NCBI GenBank assembly: GCA_016712625.1
Contig: JADJQQ010000002.1
Span: forward strand, 62,001-126,000
From: Candidatus Competibacteraceae bacterium
GTDB lineage: Bacteria; Pseudomonadota; Gammaproteobacteria; Competibacterales; Competibacteraceae
Reading direction: 5' to 3'
DNA: 64,000 nucleotides
Part shown: positions 16,630 to 24,444 of the stretch, piece after piece
Position numbering within the stretch: the stretch's first letter is position 1
How the letters are laid out: every line of letters starts with the position of its first letter
Translations under genes and position numbers: made by a program
Notes under the pieces: generated by a model
Told to the model about the DNA's origin: nothing
The model's database searches: none
Seen by the model: only the letters and a program-made list of their open reading frames with translations

Positions 16630-17070
16630 TTAGGGGTCGTCCGGCTCGTTTCGACGAGTGAAACGAATGATGCGGCGGCGATCCTGTTTGGTGGGACGGG
16701 AGATCGGTGGCGGGGAAGCCAGATGCAGCAAGCGGCGCTGCTCGGCGAGTTGCTCGCGCCGCTGCCGGCTTTCCGCAGTCTCTTCGTAGAGGAGAACGGC
16801 CTTGGCTGAACCACGCCGCTCGCTCAACCCGATGACCGTGATAAGGTATTCATCGAAGCCGCGCTGCACCCGCAGGATGTCGCCGATCCGAACGGCATGA
16901 GCAGGCTTGGCGCGGTGGCCGCCAACATGGACTTTACCACCGGCGACCGCTTCGGTTGCCAAGGTGCGCGTCTTGAAAAACCGCGCGGCCCACAACCACT
17001 TGTCAAGCCGCACCCGCCCGCCGTCAATGATGGCGCCAGCCCGCCGATCACCATCGACTGTCCGCGCCAT
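16630..17070 (-). CDS. hslR: Heat shock protein 15 (HslR), S4 RNA-binding
   Basis: A 146-residue protein with an S4 RNA-binding domain at about residues 18-80 (RLDKWLWAARFFKTR, then GGKVHVGG) and a basic C-terminal tail ending in RRRIIRFTRRNE. In E. coli HslR binds free 50S subunits carrying stalled nascent chains, aiding ribosome recycling under heat stress. It lies 43 bases downstream of minE on the same strand and may share the min transcript. Confidence 0.92.
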   Translation of the reverse strand: MARTVDGDRRAGAIIDGGRVRLDKWLWAARFFKTRTLATEAVAGGKVHVGGHRAKPAHAVRIGDILRVQRGFDEYLITVIGLSERRGSAKAVLLYEETAESRQRREQLAEQRRLLHLASPPPISRPTKQDRRRIIRFTRRNEPDDP

Positions 17071-17113
17071 GCGTCATCTCTTGCGGTTGGGCCAATTTCA
17101 GGGCGCGGAGGGA

Positions 17114-17392
17114 CTAGGGCGGTTGTACCTGACGCTGGTCCTCATCGGGCAGCGTGATGTTCAACTCCAAAATCTCATAGCCGCCTTCACGATCCAAATG
17201 CACTTTAACCTGGCTTTGATCGATCGGCACATATTTTCGCACCACCTCCAGCAGCTCTTTTTTGAGCGCTGGCAGGTAGTCGGGACTGCTGCGACGGTTA
17301 CCCCGCTCGTGAGCCACGATGATTTGCAGCCTCTCCTTGGCCAAAGCAGCCGACTTGCTGGGAGGCGAGCGAAAATAGTCGAACAGACCCAT
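17114..17392 (-). CDS. minE: Cell division topological factor MinE
   Basis: A 92-residue MinE. The N-terminal membrane-binding and anti-MinCD segment (MGLFDYF, then AKERLQIIVAHER) precedes the dimerisation domain (YLPALKKELLEVV, YVPIDQSQVKV). MinE drives MinD off the membrane so that the division inhibitor oscillates and the septum forms at mid-cell. It starts 3 bases after minD, the usual minCDE arrangement. Confidence 0.97.
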   Translation of the reverse strand: MGLFDYFRSPPSKSAALAKERLQIIVAHERGNRRSSPDYLPALKKELLEVVRKYVPIDQSQVKVHLDREGGYEILELNITLPDEDQRQVQPP

Positions 17393-17395
17393 GGT

Positions 17396-18208
17396 TTAAC
17401 CTCCGCCAAACCAGCGCTTCAGAAACCCCTTTTTTTGAATCTCCGTAAACCGGTGGGGCAGATCCTTTCCCAAGAAACGATCAACCAAATCGCCATAGGC
17501 CGCGCCGGCGTCGCTGTCTTCATCCAAAATGACCGGAACGCCCGCATTCGAAGACTGCAACACCGCCGGCGATTCCGGAATCACGCCCAGCAATGGAATC
17601 GCCAAAATTTCCAGCACGTCTTGCACGGTGAGCATGTCGCCGCGATTGGCGCGATCTGGCGCGTATCGGGCCAGAACCAAATGCTCCTTGACCGGATTGT
17701 CACTCTGTTCGGCCCGTCGCGACCGGCTGGAAAGAATGCCGAGAATGCGATCAGAATCACGTACCGACGACACTTCCGGGTTAGTCACCACCAAGGCTTC
17801 ATCAGCGAAATACAGCGCCATCAGCGCACCTCGCTCAATGCCGGCGGGCGAATCGCAGACGACATATTCGAAGCTTTGCTTAAGTTCGCTTAATATCTTT
17901 TCAACGCCCTCCTTGGTGAGGGCATCCTTGTCACGGGTTTGCGAAGCTGGCAGGATGTAAAGGTTCTCCACCCGCTTGTCCCGAATCAGCGCCTGATTTA
18001 AGGTAGCCTCATTGTTGATGACATTAATAAAGTCATACACGACCCGCCGCTCACACCCCATGATCAAATCGAGGTTACGCAGCCCCACATCGAAATCGAT
18101 CACCACAGTCCGGTAGCCGCGCTGAGCCAAGCCGGTGGCGAAACTGGCGCTAGTCGTGGTCTTACCCACGCCTCCCTTGCCGGAGGTCACGACGATGACG
18201 GTTGCCAA
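17396..18208 (-). CDS. minD: Septum-site ATPase MinD
   Basis: ParA/MinD-family ATPase of 270 aa with the deviant Walker A SGKGGVGKTT at about residues 9-18, switch I DFDVGLRNLD, and CDSPAGIE. A C-terminal amphipathic helix (QKKGFLKRWFGG) anchors the ATP-bound dimer to the membrane. MinD recruits MinC and is released by MinE. The gap to minC upstream is 169 bases and contains a hairpin, so minDE may have its own promoter or be partly uncoupled from minC. Confidence 0.98.
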   Translation of the reverse strand: MATVIVVTSGKGGVGKTTTSASFATGLAQRGYRTVVIDFDVGLRNLDLIMGCERRVVYDFINVINNEATLNQALIRDKRVENLYILPASQTRDKDALTKEGVEKILSELKQSFEYVVCDSPAGIERGALMALYFADEALVVTNPEVSSVRDSDRILGILSSRSRRAEQSDNPVKEHLVLARYAPDRANRGDMLTVQDVLEILAIPLLGVIPESPAVLQSSNAGVPVILDEDSDAGAAYGDLVDRFLGKDLPHRFTEIQKKGFLKRWFGGG

Positions 18209-18347
18209 GCTGTTATCCCACCCATTTAAAGTTAACAGGACTCTCCGGACCCTACCTACCTATTGTATTAAATCAATGCCGGCCGACTACGGTCCATGGA
18301 GCTGCGATAGATTTTTAAGTGAAAGCCCTGGTTAAAATGATCAAACG

Positions 18348-18379
18348 GACCCGTTCCGCCCCAGCGGGAGCAACGGGTC
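18348..18379 (-). terminator. Hairpin between minC and minD
   Basis: GACCCGTT (18348-18355) pairs with AACGGGTC (18372-18379), with an inner CCGC/GCGG pair. The stem begins within the minC stop codon. In the minD direction only a broken T-tract follows (GTTTGATCATTTT), so it may be a weak terminator or attenuator. Confidence 0.5.
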
Positions 18380-19097
18380 AGCGAGTTAAATGTTCGATGA
18401 TCAAGCGTTCCTCCTTCAAATAAATCTGAGCCGCCTTAGCGCGATCGGCTGGATCGAATTGCTCGCAGACTCGATAGTGACCGGCGATCGAAATTAACTC
18501 CGCTTCCAGACTTTGACAGAAAATCCAGGTTTCGGCATCGCCCTTTACCCCCGCCAGGGCGCGGCCGCGCAAAGCCCCGTAGATATGAATGTTGCCATCG
18601 GCCACCACATCGGCGCCAGCGCTCACCGCCCCCAGCACGATCAAATCACCCTCGGGCGCGTAAATTTCCTGGCCCGAGCGAACTGAATGTTTGATGATAC
18701 GGTTGCGCGAGGGCGCCGGTTCGGTCCGCTCGGGCTTTTTGGCCTGGCCATTCGAGCGGCTCTCAGGCAACACCGGCAACCCAGCCAGCCGGGCGGCGGC
18801 TTGATGTTTCGGAGTGCCGTTGCGGATACCGACCGGTATCATGCCATGCTTTCGCAACAACTCGTACAGCCCCTTAAAATCAAGGCCTTCCTTCGGCTCA
18901 GCCATGCCTTCCAGATCGATCACCACCGGCGTGTTGTTAAAAAAACCGGGCGCTTGCTTCACTTTCTCCAATAGATGCCGTTCGATCACCGCCCGATCTA
19001 GTTGAAAGAGGTGCAAGACGGTCAAGGTAAACAAGCTGCCCTTGAGTTCGAAGGGCAGGGGATCTTCGTTGGCGGCGTGAGGGGATCGCAGCAGCAT
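18378..19097 (-). CDS. minC: Septum-site inhibitor MinC
   Basis: Division inhibitor of 239 aa that blocks FtsZ assembly near the poles. The N-terminal domain (about 12-105) includes FELKGSLFTLTVLHL and PVVIDLEGM. A Pro/Arg/Glu-rich linker (about 110-135) leads to the C-terminal beta-helix with SGQEIYAPEGDLIVLG, VSAGADVVADGNIHIYG, and ALRGRALAGVKGD, which binds MinD. Order on the strand is minC, minD, minE. Length is normal for the family. Confidence 0.96.
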   Translation of the reverse strand: MLLRSPHAANEDPLPFELKGSLFTLTVLHLFQLDRAVIERHLLEKVKQAPGFFNNTPVVIDLEGMAEPKEGLDFKGLYELLRKHGMIPVGIRNGTPKHQAAARLAGLPVLPESRSNGQAKKPERTEPAPSRNRIIKHSVRSGQEIYAPEGDLIVLGAVSAGADVVADGNIHIYGALRGRALAGVKGDAETWIFCQSLEAELISIAGHYRVCEQFDPADRAKAAQIYLKEERLIIEHLTR

Positions 19098-19217
19098 AAA
19101 GGGCGTGAGATACCTCGATTAAACGCTAAATAAATACGATGAAGCGGCGTTATTTTACACGGTAAGCTTCACTAAAAAACATGTGCGCCATCATCATAAA
19201 CAGCCGGCTAGCGCCCA

Positions 19218-19697
19218 TCAATGATCGTGGCCATGGGCGTGAACGTGACCGTGAGATAACTCCTGCGCAGTCGCCTCGCGCACATTCAACACCTCGACAT
19301 CGAAATTCAGGCTCTTACCCGCCATCGGATGGTTGGCATCCAACACGATATTCCGTTCATTCACAGCCACTACTCTAAAATTCATAATGCCATGTTCGCC
19401 CTCGCCCTGAACCTGCATCCCGACCTGAATATCCTCTTCTGGTGGAAATTGGCCGCGTGGCACTTCAAACACCGCTTTGGGATTATAGTCACCGTAACCG
19501 TCGGCGGGCGCTACCTTGACTGTTGAGAGAAAACCGGCCTCAGTACCCTCCAAAGCCGTTTCCAGCCCTGGCACAATATTGCCGTAGCCATGCAGGTAGG
19601 CGAATGGCTCGCGCTCACGGCTAGAATCCAGCAGCGCGCCGTGATCGTCGGTGAGGGTATAGTGAAAGGATACGACTTTGCCGCGCGCCGCTTTCAT
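19218..19697 (-). CDS. slyD: FKBP-type peptidyl-prolyl isomerase SlyD
   Basis: SlyD-family isomerase and chaperone of 159 aa. The FKBP core (VSFHYTLTDDHGALLDSS, YLHGYGNIVPGLE) holds an insert-in-flap domain (about 70-120, KAVFEVPRGQFP). The C-terminal tail is short but histidine-rich (HGHVHAHGHDH), enough to bind nickel or zinc. SlyD helps protein folding and nickel delivery. It stands alone between minC and a divergent lipoprotein gene. Confidence 0.95.
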   Translation of the reverse strand: MKAARGKVVSFHYTLTDDHGALLDSSREREPFAYLHGYGNIVPGLETALEGTEAGFLSTVKVAPADGYGDYNPKAVFEVPRGQFPPEEDIQVGMQVQGEGEHGIMNFRVVAVNERNIVLDANHPMAGKSLNFDVEVLNVREATAQELSHGHVHAHGHDH

Positions 19698-19882
19698 GAA
19701 AACACCTGTCCGCTGAGATTAGGGCTTTACTATAGACTATCCTGAGTGCGTGCGTCCCAAAAACCGCTCGGTCGCGTCCCAACACAACCCATTTTGCTGT
19801 CGGTTTTTCTTGGCGTCACCTTCTATTCTTACACTGAACCTTCCTCGTTCCCGGATCTATCCATTGTGGGAGAACCGCTCTT

Positions 19883-20425
19883 ATGCTCGCCTCATCCTCT
19901 CGTCGTCAGGTCGTTGGCCTGCTGGTGTTGCTGGCGGCTGTTTTGTCCTGGCTGGGCGGTTGCGCCACACCACCGGCAACCCGATACGGCCAGGACCAAA
20001 GCCCGGCGCGCCAACGCATTCTCAATGCCGCCCAACGCCTGATCGGGACGCCGTATGTCTTGGGTGGAGAATCGCCTAGAGGAGTGGATTGCAGCGGCTT
20101 GGTGCAATATGCCTACGCCCAAGCGGGTATTCGCGTACCGCGCACCACGACCGCCCAATTTCAAGCGGGACGCTCTCAGCATAAGGTGTTGCCGGGCGAT
20201 TTACTGTTTTTCCGCACCAATAATTCGGGCGGCGTCTCCCATGTAGGCATTTACGTCGGTCAGGGCCAGATGATCCACGCCTCTTCCGGCAGCGGCCAGG
20301 TGCGCAAGGTCAGTTTGAAACAACCCTACTGGCGGCAGCGGCTGGTGGGAGGCGCCACTTATTTGGGCGCGGCGCCGCCGCCGATGGCCAGACGTTGGCC
20401 CGCCGCTGACGGACCGTCCGGTTAA
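19883..20425 (+). CDS. NlpC/P60 (C40) cell-wall hydrolase lipoprotein
   Basis: A 180-residue predicted lipoprotein: hydrophobic signal at 10-24 and lipobox LGGC with Cys27, then an NlpC/P60 papain-like peptidase domain. Catalytic residues are Cys70 (VDCSGLVQ), His120 (VSHVGIYVG) and His132 (MIHASS). Enzymes of this kind cut peptide stems of peptidoglycan. Its stop codon overlaps the converging amidotransferase gene by 4 bases. The closest known group is the E. coli Spr/NlpC type; the cleavage specificity cannot be read from sequence. Confidence 0.93.
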   Translation: MLASSSRRQVVGLLVLLAAVLSWLGGCATPPATRYGQDQSPARQRILNAAQRLIGTPYVLGGESPRGVDCSGLVQYAYAQAGIRVPRTTTAQFQAGRSQHKVLPGDLLFFRTNNSGGVSHVGIYVGQGQMIHASSGSGQVRKVSLKQPYWRQRLVGGATYLGAAPPPMARRWPAADGPSG

Positions 20426-21201
20426 CCGCACAATTCAGCCACCCGTTGGCCGCTATTGAAAATCGCCAAAGCGCCGGGACGCATCAGCGTCCACGATTCA
20501 TTGTCGGTTAGGGGTTGGGTTGCGATGACGGTCACGATATCGTTCGGCGTGGTTTCCACTTGAAAATCGACGGTCATATCGGCATCCATTAGGCACGCCT
20601 TGCCAAAGGGGGCTTTTCGGGTTAACCATGACAATTGCGTGCTGCAATGGGCATACAGGTGACAAGAGTCACTCAGTAAAAAATTAAAGACACCCCGCTG
20701 ATTCAATTGCTCCGTCAGCTCGTGAAGGTAACGCCAGAGACTGTTCGAGCCTTGCGGCGGTCGAGGGAAGCGGTCACGGATGCAGCCCAACAGCCAACAG
20801 AACGCGTGTTCGCTGTCAGTGGTGCCGATGGGCCGATAATAGGTGAGCGGCAAGCGCTTCACCCCCCGCAATTGTCCGTTGTGGGCGAAAACCCAGTTCC
20901 GCCCCCACAGCTCACGGCTGAAGGGATGGGTATTTTCCAGGCAAATTCGCCCTCGGTTGGCGCGGCGAATGTGGCTGATCACGATCCGGCTTTTGATCGC
21001 GTAGCGTTGCACCAACAAGGCGATTTCGGATTCGGCGCTGGGATTGGGATCGTGAAAGGCCCGACAACCGCGCCCTTGGTAAAAGGCGATGCCCCAACCA
21101 TCCCGGTGAGGTCCGGTTTTACCGCCACGCTGCATCAGCCCAGTGAAGCTGAAGCAAATATCGGTAGGAACGTTGGCGCTCATCCCGAGCAGTTCACACA
21201 T
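20422..21201 (-). CDS. Class II glutamine amidotransferase (YafJ-like)
   Basis: A 259-residue N-terminal-nucleophile glutamine amidotransferase domain without a partner synthase domain. The start at 21201 exposes Cys2 (MCELLGM), the nucleophile needed in this family, and a GGAG lies just upstream; longer frames add an unrelated 47 residues. HIRRANRG and ENTHPF match the glutamine-binding site. The physiological acceptor is unknown in most YafJ-type proteins. It is the last gene of a tight three-gene operon, 19 bases after the metallo-hydrolase gene. Confidence 0.9.
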   Translation of the reverse strand: MCELLGMSANVPTDICFSFTGLMQRGGKTGPHRDGWGIAFYQGRGCRAFHDPNPSAESEIALLVQRYAIKSRIVISHIRRANRGRICLENTHPFSRELWGRNWVFAHNGQLRGVKRLPLTYYRPIGTTDSEHAFCWLLGCIRDRFPRPPQGSNSLWRYLHELTEQLNQRGVFNFLLSDSCHLYAHCSTQLSWLTRKAPFGKACLMDADMTVDFQVETTPNDIVTVIATQPLTDNESWTLMRPGALAIFNSGQRVAELCG

Positions 21202-21220
21202 GACTCCAACCCTTGCCGAC

Positions 21221-21919
21221 TTAACCCCAGCGCGGTCCAGGCGTTCTGTCAGACCCCAAGCTGGCGACGCCGCGCTCCCGTCGGATATAATCCAGAAACG
21301 GGTTACTACGCAGTTCTTCATCCAGCGTGGTGACTGGGCCATGGCCGCTGCACACCAGCAAATGGCCAGGTAATTCCAGCAATCGCCGCAAACTTTTTGA
21401 CATTAATTCTGGATCGCTCAGGGGAAAATCCGTACGGCCAATACTCCCAGCGAATAGAGTATCGCCTGAGAAAACGTATTTATCATCGTAAAAGCAGCCT
21501 TGGCCGGGAGTATGGCCGGGGGTGGATAGAAACCGAAACCGCCATTCGCCCACTTCGATGGTCTCCCCATCGTGAACAGAGTGGTCGATGCGCCCGCAGG
21601 GCCGGTCGAACTCCGCCATGCCGAACAACATCGACCCTTGTTTCGGTAACATGTCAAACAACGGCTGCTCCAGCGCCGGCAAATAGGTCGTCGCCTCGGG
21701 AAACTCCCGCTGTACGTCCGCTAGCCCGCCCGCATGATCGAAATGGGCGTGCGTCAATAAAATTGCCCGCAAATCAGGCCGTGGGTTCATGTCCGCCAGC
21801 GACTTCGCCAACTCCGGCCCGTCGCCAGTATCCACCACGGCGCAATGGCCAGTGGCGGGATCTTCGAGCAGATAGGCATTGACCTGGAATGCGCCCAAGG
21901 TAATACAGCGAACTTTCAT
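21221..21919 (-). CDS. MBL-fold metal-dependent hydrolase (glyoxalase II-like)
   Basis: Metallo-beta-lactamase-fold hydrolase of 232 aa. The metal motif THAHFDHAGG is at about residues 57-66, followed by TPGHTPGQG, SGDTLFAGSIGRTD and CSGHGP. This is the pattern of small glyoxalase-II-like thioester hydrolases. The ATG at 21919 overlaps the stop of the ycgN-like gene (ATGA), so it is translationally coupled to it. The true substrate is not evident. Confidence 0.9.
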   Translation of the reverse strand: MKVRCITLGAFQVNAYLLEDPATGHCAVVDTGDGPELAKSLADMNPRPDLRAILLTHAHFDHAGGLADVQREFPEATTYLPALEQPLFDMLPKQGSMLFGMAEFDRPCGRIDHSVHDGETIEVGEWRFRFLSTPGHTPGQGCFYDDKYVFSGDTLFAGSIGRTDFPLSDPELMSKSLRRLLELPGHLLVCSGHGPVTTLDEELRSNPFLDYIRRERGVASLGSDRTPGPRWG

Positions 21920-22356
21920 GGTAGCCACTTGATAATATGATCTTCTAACCGTCGCGCCCGTCGTTCCGGCACGGCGCGGCCGCATACGCTCATCCCGGCC
22001 CGCCGGGTGGAATCGGGATGGCCGGATCGCAGTGGATGCCAATCCGGTAGCGGCTGTCCCTCCGCGCGCAGGCGGTAGGCGCAGGACGCTGGCAACCAAC
22101 CGACCTGTTGCACCAAGCTTGGCGTCAATTGGACGCAATCAGGCACCCACCGAAAGCGTTCGGCGTAACGCGTACAACGTCCGGTGTCAAGATTAAGCAA
22201 CTTGCAGGCGACATTGGTATGGAATAACTCCCCGGTATCCTCGTCTTCCAACTTGTGCAAGCAACATTTGCCACAGCCATCACACAACGCTTCCCACTCC
22301 GCCAAACTCAGATCAGCGAGCGATTTGTTTTCCCAAAAATCAGGCGCGGCATCCAT
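21916..22356 (-). CDS. YcgN/UPF0260 family cysteine-cluster protein
   Basis: A 146-residue member of the UPF0260 (YcgN) family. The conserved cysteine set starts with CDGCGKCCLHK near residue 25, followed by CKLLNLDTGRC, DC and CAYRL, likely binding zinc or an iron-sulfur centre. E. coli YcgN has the same layout and no settled function. It opens a coupled operon with the metallo-hydrolase and the amidotransferase. Confidence 0.9.
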   Translation of the reverse strand: MDAAPDFWENKSLADLSLAEWEALCDGCGKCCLHKLEDEDTGELFHTNVACKLLNLDTGRCTRYAERFRWVPDCVQLTPSLVQQVGWLPASCAYRLRAEGQPLPDWHPLRSGHPDSTRRAGMSVCGRAVPERRARRLEDHIIKWLP

Positions 22357-22416
22357 GGACAGAGCAGGTGCTGGTGAAAACTGGCAAGGGCGCGCTACGC
22401 CATCCTTGCCATCGGA

Positions 22417-22848
22417 TCAGGTGTGGATGTAATCGCGCAGAATCTGCGCTTCAAGGGCGGCTTCTTCCAGCTTGGCCTTGACTAGATCACCGATGGAGAC
22501 CACGCCAATCATCCGGGTTTCCTCAACCACCGGCATATGACGGAAGCGCTTGACGGTCATGATTGCCAGCACTTCGCTGACAGGATCATTGGGCTGACCG
22601 ACGGTCATGTCAGTTGTCATCCAATCCTGGATCAGCATGGTCTCGAAATCAGTCTCGCCTTCGGCATACAACCGGATGACATCGCGCTCGGTCAAAATGC
22701 CGATTGGCTCACCGCTCTCATTTTGCACCATCACCGAACCAACATGATATTTATTCATGGTTCGAATGGCAGACGCCACGGTGCTAGCCTCCGGCACAAT
22801 CACCGGCTGGCCGCCTTTGGATTTCAGAATTTCTTTCAAGTACAGCAT
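22417..22848 (-). CDS. Tandem CBS-domain protein
   Basis: A 143-residue protein made of two CBS domains: the first at about 8-65 (VIVPEASTVASAIRTMNKYHVGS, broken here from the following VMV) with GILTERDVIR, and the second at about 72-130 with RFRHMPVVEE and GVVSIGDLVK. CBS pairs bind adenosyl ligands such as AMP or ATP and act as energy sensors. No effector domain is fused, so it would act on a separate protein. Neighbours give no hint of a partner. Confidence 0.9.
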   Translation of the reverse strand: MLYLKEILKSKGGQPVIVPEASTVASAIRTMNKYHVGSVMVQNESGEPIGILTERDVIRLYAEGETDFETMLIQDWMTTDMTVGQPNDPVSEVLAIMTVKRFRHMPVVEETRMIGVVSIGDLVKAKLEEAALEAQILRDYIHT

Positions 22849-23058
22849 CTAGGGTCTCTCCATGGTGAGTGGAAATGGGCGGATGGTAATTATTTATCAA
22901 AGTGCTCAGTTTTATCTACGGCGCGGCAAAGAGATTTTTACTGCTAAATTAAATAGAGTTGCCGAATCATCGCCAGCACGACGCTCACCCTGCGTTAAGA
23001 TCGGTCAATCTGATCATTCACGCGGCGATTACACCAAATCATCACCGGCTGCCTTTCC

Positions 23059-24276
23059 CTAAGCAGGCAACACGCGCGCCACGATCATCTTCAGATAGTC
23101 GGTTTCGGGAATCGCCGGTGGCACCGGATGATCCGGCCCTTGTCGGCCCTGTTCGAGAATCACCAAGTTGCGGTCGAGATGCCGCGCGGCTTGCAGCAGA
23201 GTCTGGATCAATATATCGCGCGATAGCAGTTGCGAGCAGGAACAAGAGATTAGCAAGCCGTCCCGTTCCAATACCTGCATCGCCATTTCGTTCAGCCGTC
23301 GATACGCTAGCGCGCCTTCCTTGAAGTCTTTACGGCGTTTGACGAAGGCCGGCGGATCGACAATCACCACATCAAAATGCTCGCGGGCTTCGCGGAATTT
23401 CTTCAGCGCTTCAAAGGCATCGCTCCGCTCGATTCTAAGCTGTTCGCCCACGCCGTTTAGCGTCGCATTCACAGCGGCTTGTTCCAGCGCCGCCGCCGAA
23501 GAATCAACGCACAGCACCTCCCGCGCGCCCCGCGCCGCCGCTCGAATGCCCCAGGCGCCAACATAGCTGAACAGGTCCAACACCCGTCGACCAGAGACAT
23601 AGCGATCCAATCGAGCGCGGTTTTCGCGCTGGTCGTAGAACCAGCCGGTCTTTTGGCCGGTGCGTGGGGATATCTGAAAGCGTAGCCCCTCTTCCTCGAC
23701 CGTCACGCTGTCTGGCATCTCACCAGCGGCATCGGCGACATACCGCTCCAATCCTTCCAGTTCTCGTATCCGACTGTCGTTGCGCCATACTATCCCAGCC
23801 GGTTTGAGCACTTTTTGCAGCGCGGCAACAATGTCGTCCTTCAAGCGTTCCATCCCCGCGGTGGTAATCTGCGCCACACACCATTCACCGTAGCGATCCA
23901 CGATCAAGCCCGGCAGGCCATCGCCCTCGCCGTAGACCAGCCGGTAGAATGGCCGGTTGTACAGCCGCTCGCGCAGGCTCAGCGCCACGTTGAGGCGATG
24001 CACCAGCAACGAGGGGCTGAGTGGATGATCGAGATCACGGCTGATCAGCCGGACGCACAGCAGCGCGTGCGGATTGATGTAGCCGGTGCCGAGCGTCTTG
24101 CCGTTGCTGGCCTGGATCGCCACCGGCTGACCGGACTGGAAATCGCGCAGCGGAGTAGCTTCGACATCAATTTCGTTGCTGTAAACCCAGAGATGGCCGG
24201 CGCGCAAGCGGCGGTCTTCATCCTTGCGCAGGCGCAGCGGAGCGAAATCGGGAGGGGAACTAGGGGATAGAGACAT
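23059..24276 (-). CDS. rlmI: 23S rRNA (cytosine-5) methyltransferase RlmI-like
   Basis: A 405-residue methyltransferase with an N-terminal PUA domain (LRLRKDEDRRLRAGHLWVYS) and a C-terminal Rossmann methyltransferase. S-adenosylmethionine motif I is VLDLFSYVGAWGIRAA; motif IV is VDPPAFVKRR; SCSCSQ carries the catalytic cysteine. The family RlmI/YccW methylates C1962 of 23S rRNA. The ATG at 24276 fits family N-termini; a longer frame to 24363 adds an unlike 29 residues. It diverges from the Hsp90-like gene. Confidence 0.9.
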   Translation of the reverse strand: MSLSPSSPPDFAPLRLRKDEDRRLRAGHLWVYSNEIDVEATPLRDFQSGQPVAIQASNGKTLGTGYINPHALLCVRLISRDLDHPLSPSLLVHRLNVALSLRERLYNRPFYRLVYGEGDGLPGLIVDRYGEWCVAQITTAGMERLKDDIVAALQKVLKPAGIVWRNDSRIRELEGLERYVADAAGEMPDSVTVEEEGLRFQISPRTGQKTGWFYDQRENRARLDRYVSGRRVLDLFSYVGAWGIRAAARGAREVLCVDSSAAALEQAAVNATLNGVGEQLRIERSDAFEALKKFREAREHFDVVIVDPPAFVKRRKDFKEGALAYRRLNEMAMQVLERDGLLISCSCSQLLSRDILIQTLLQAARHLDRNLVILEQGRQGPDHPVPPAIPETDYLKMIVARVLPA

Positions 24277-24444
24277 AAGAAATAGGCATATACAGTGATC
24301 GGCAGGGTCATCAGTATAGTCAAACCCACAAATTTTCGAGTGAAAAAGTGACCGTTGAGCCAACTTACCGCGTAGCTACTATGCTCGATTCATAGCCGCG
24401 ACCAACCGCGCAACCCCGTAATGCCATCAGGAGAGGGTGACTCC

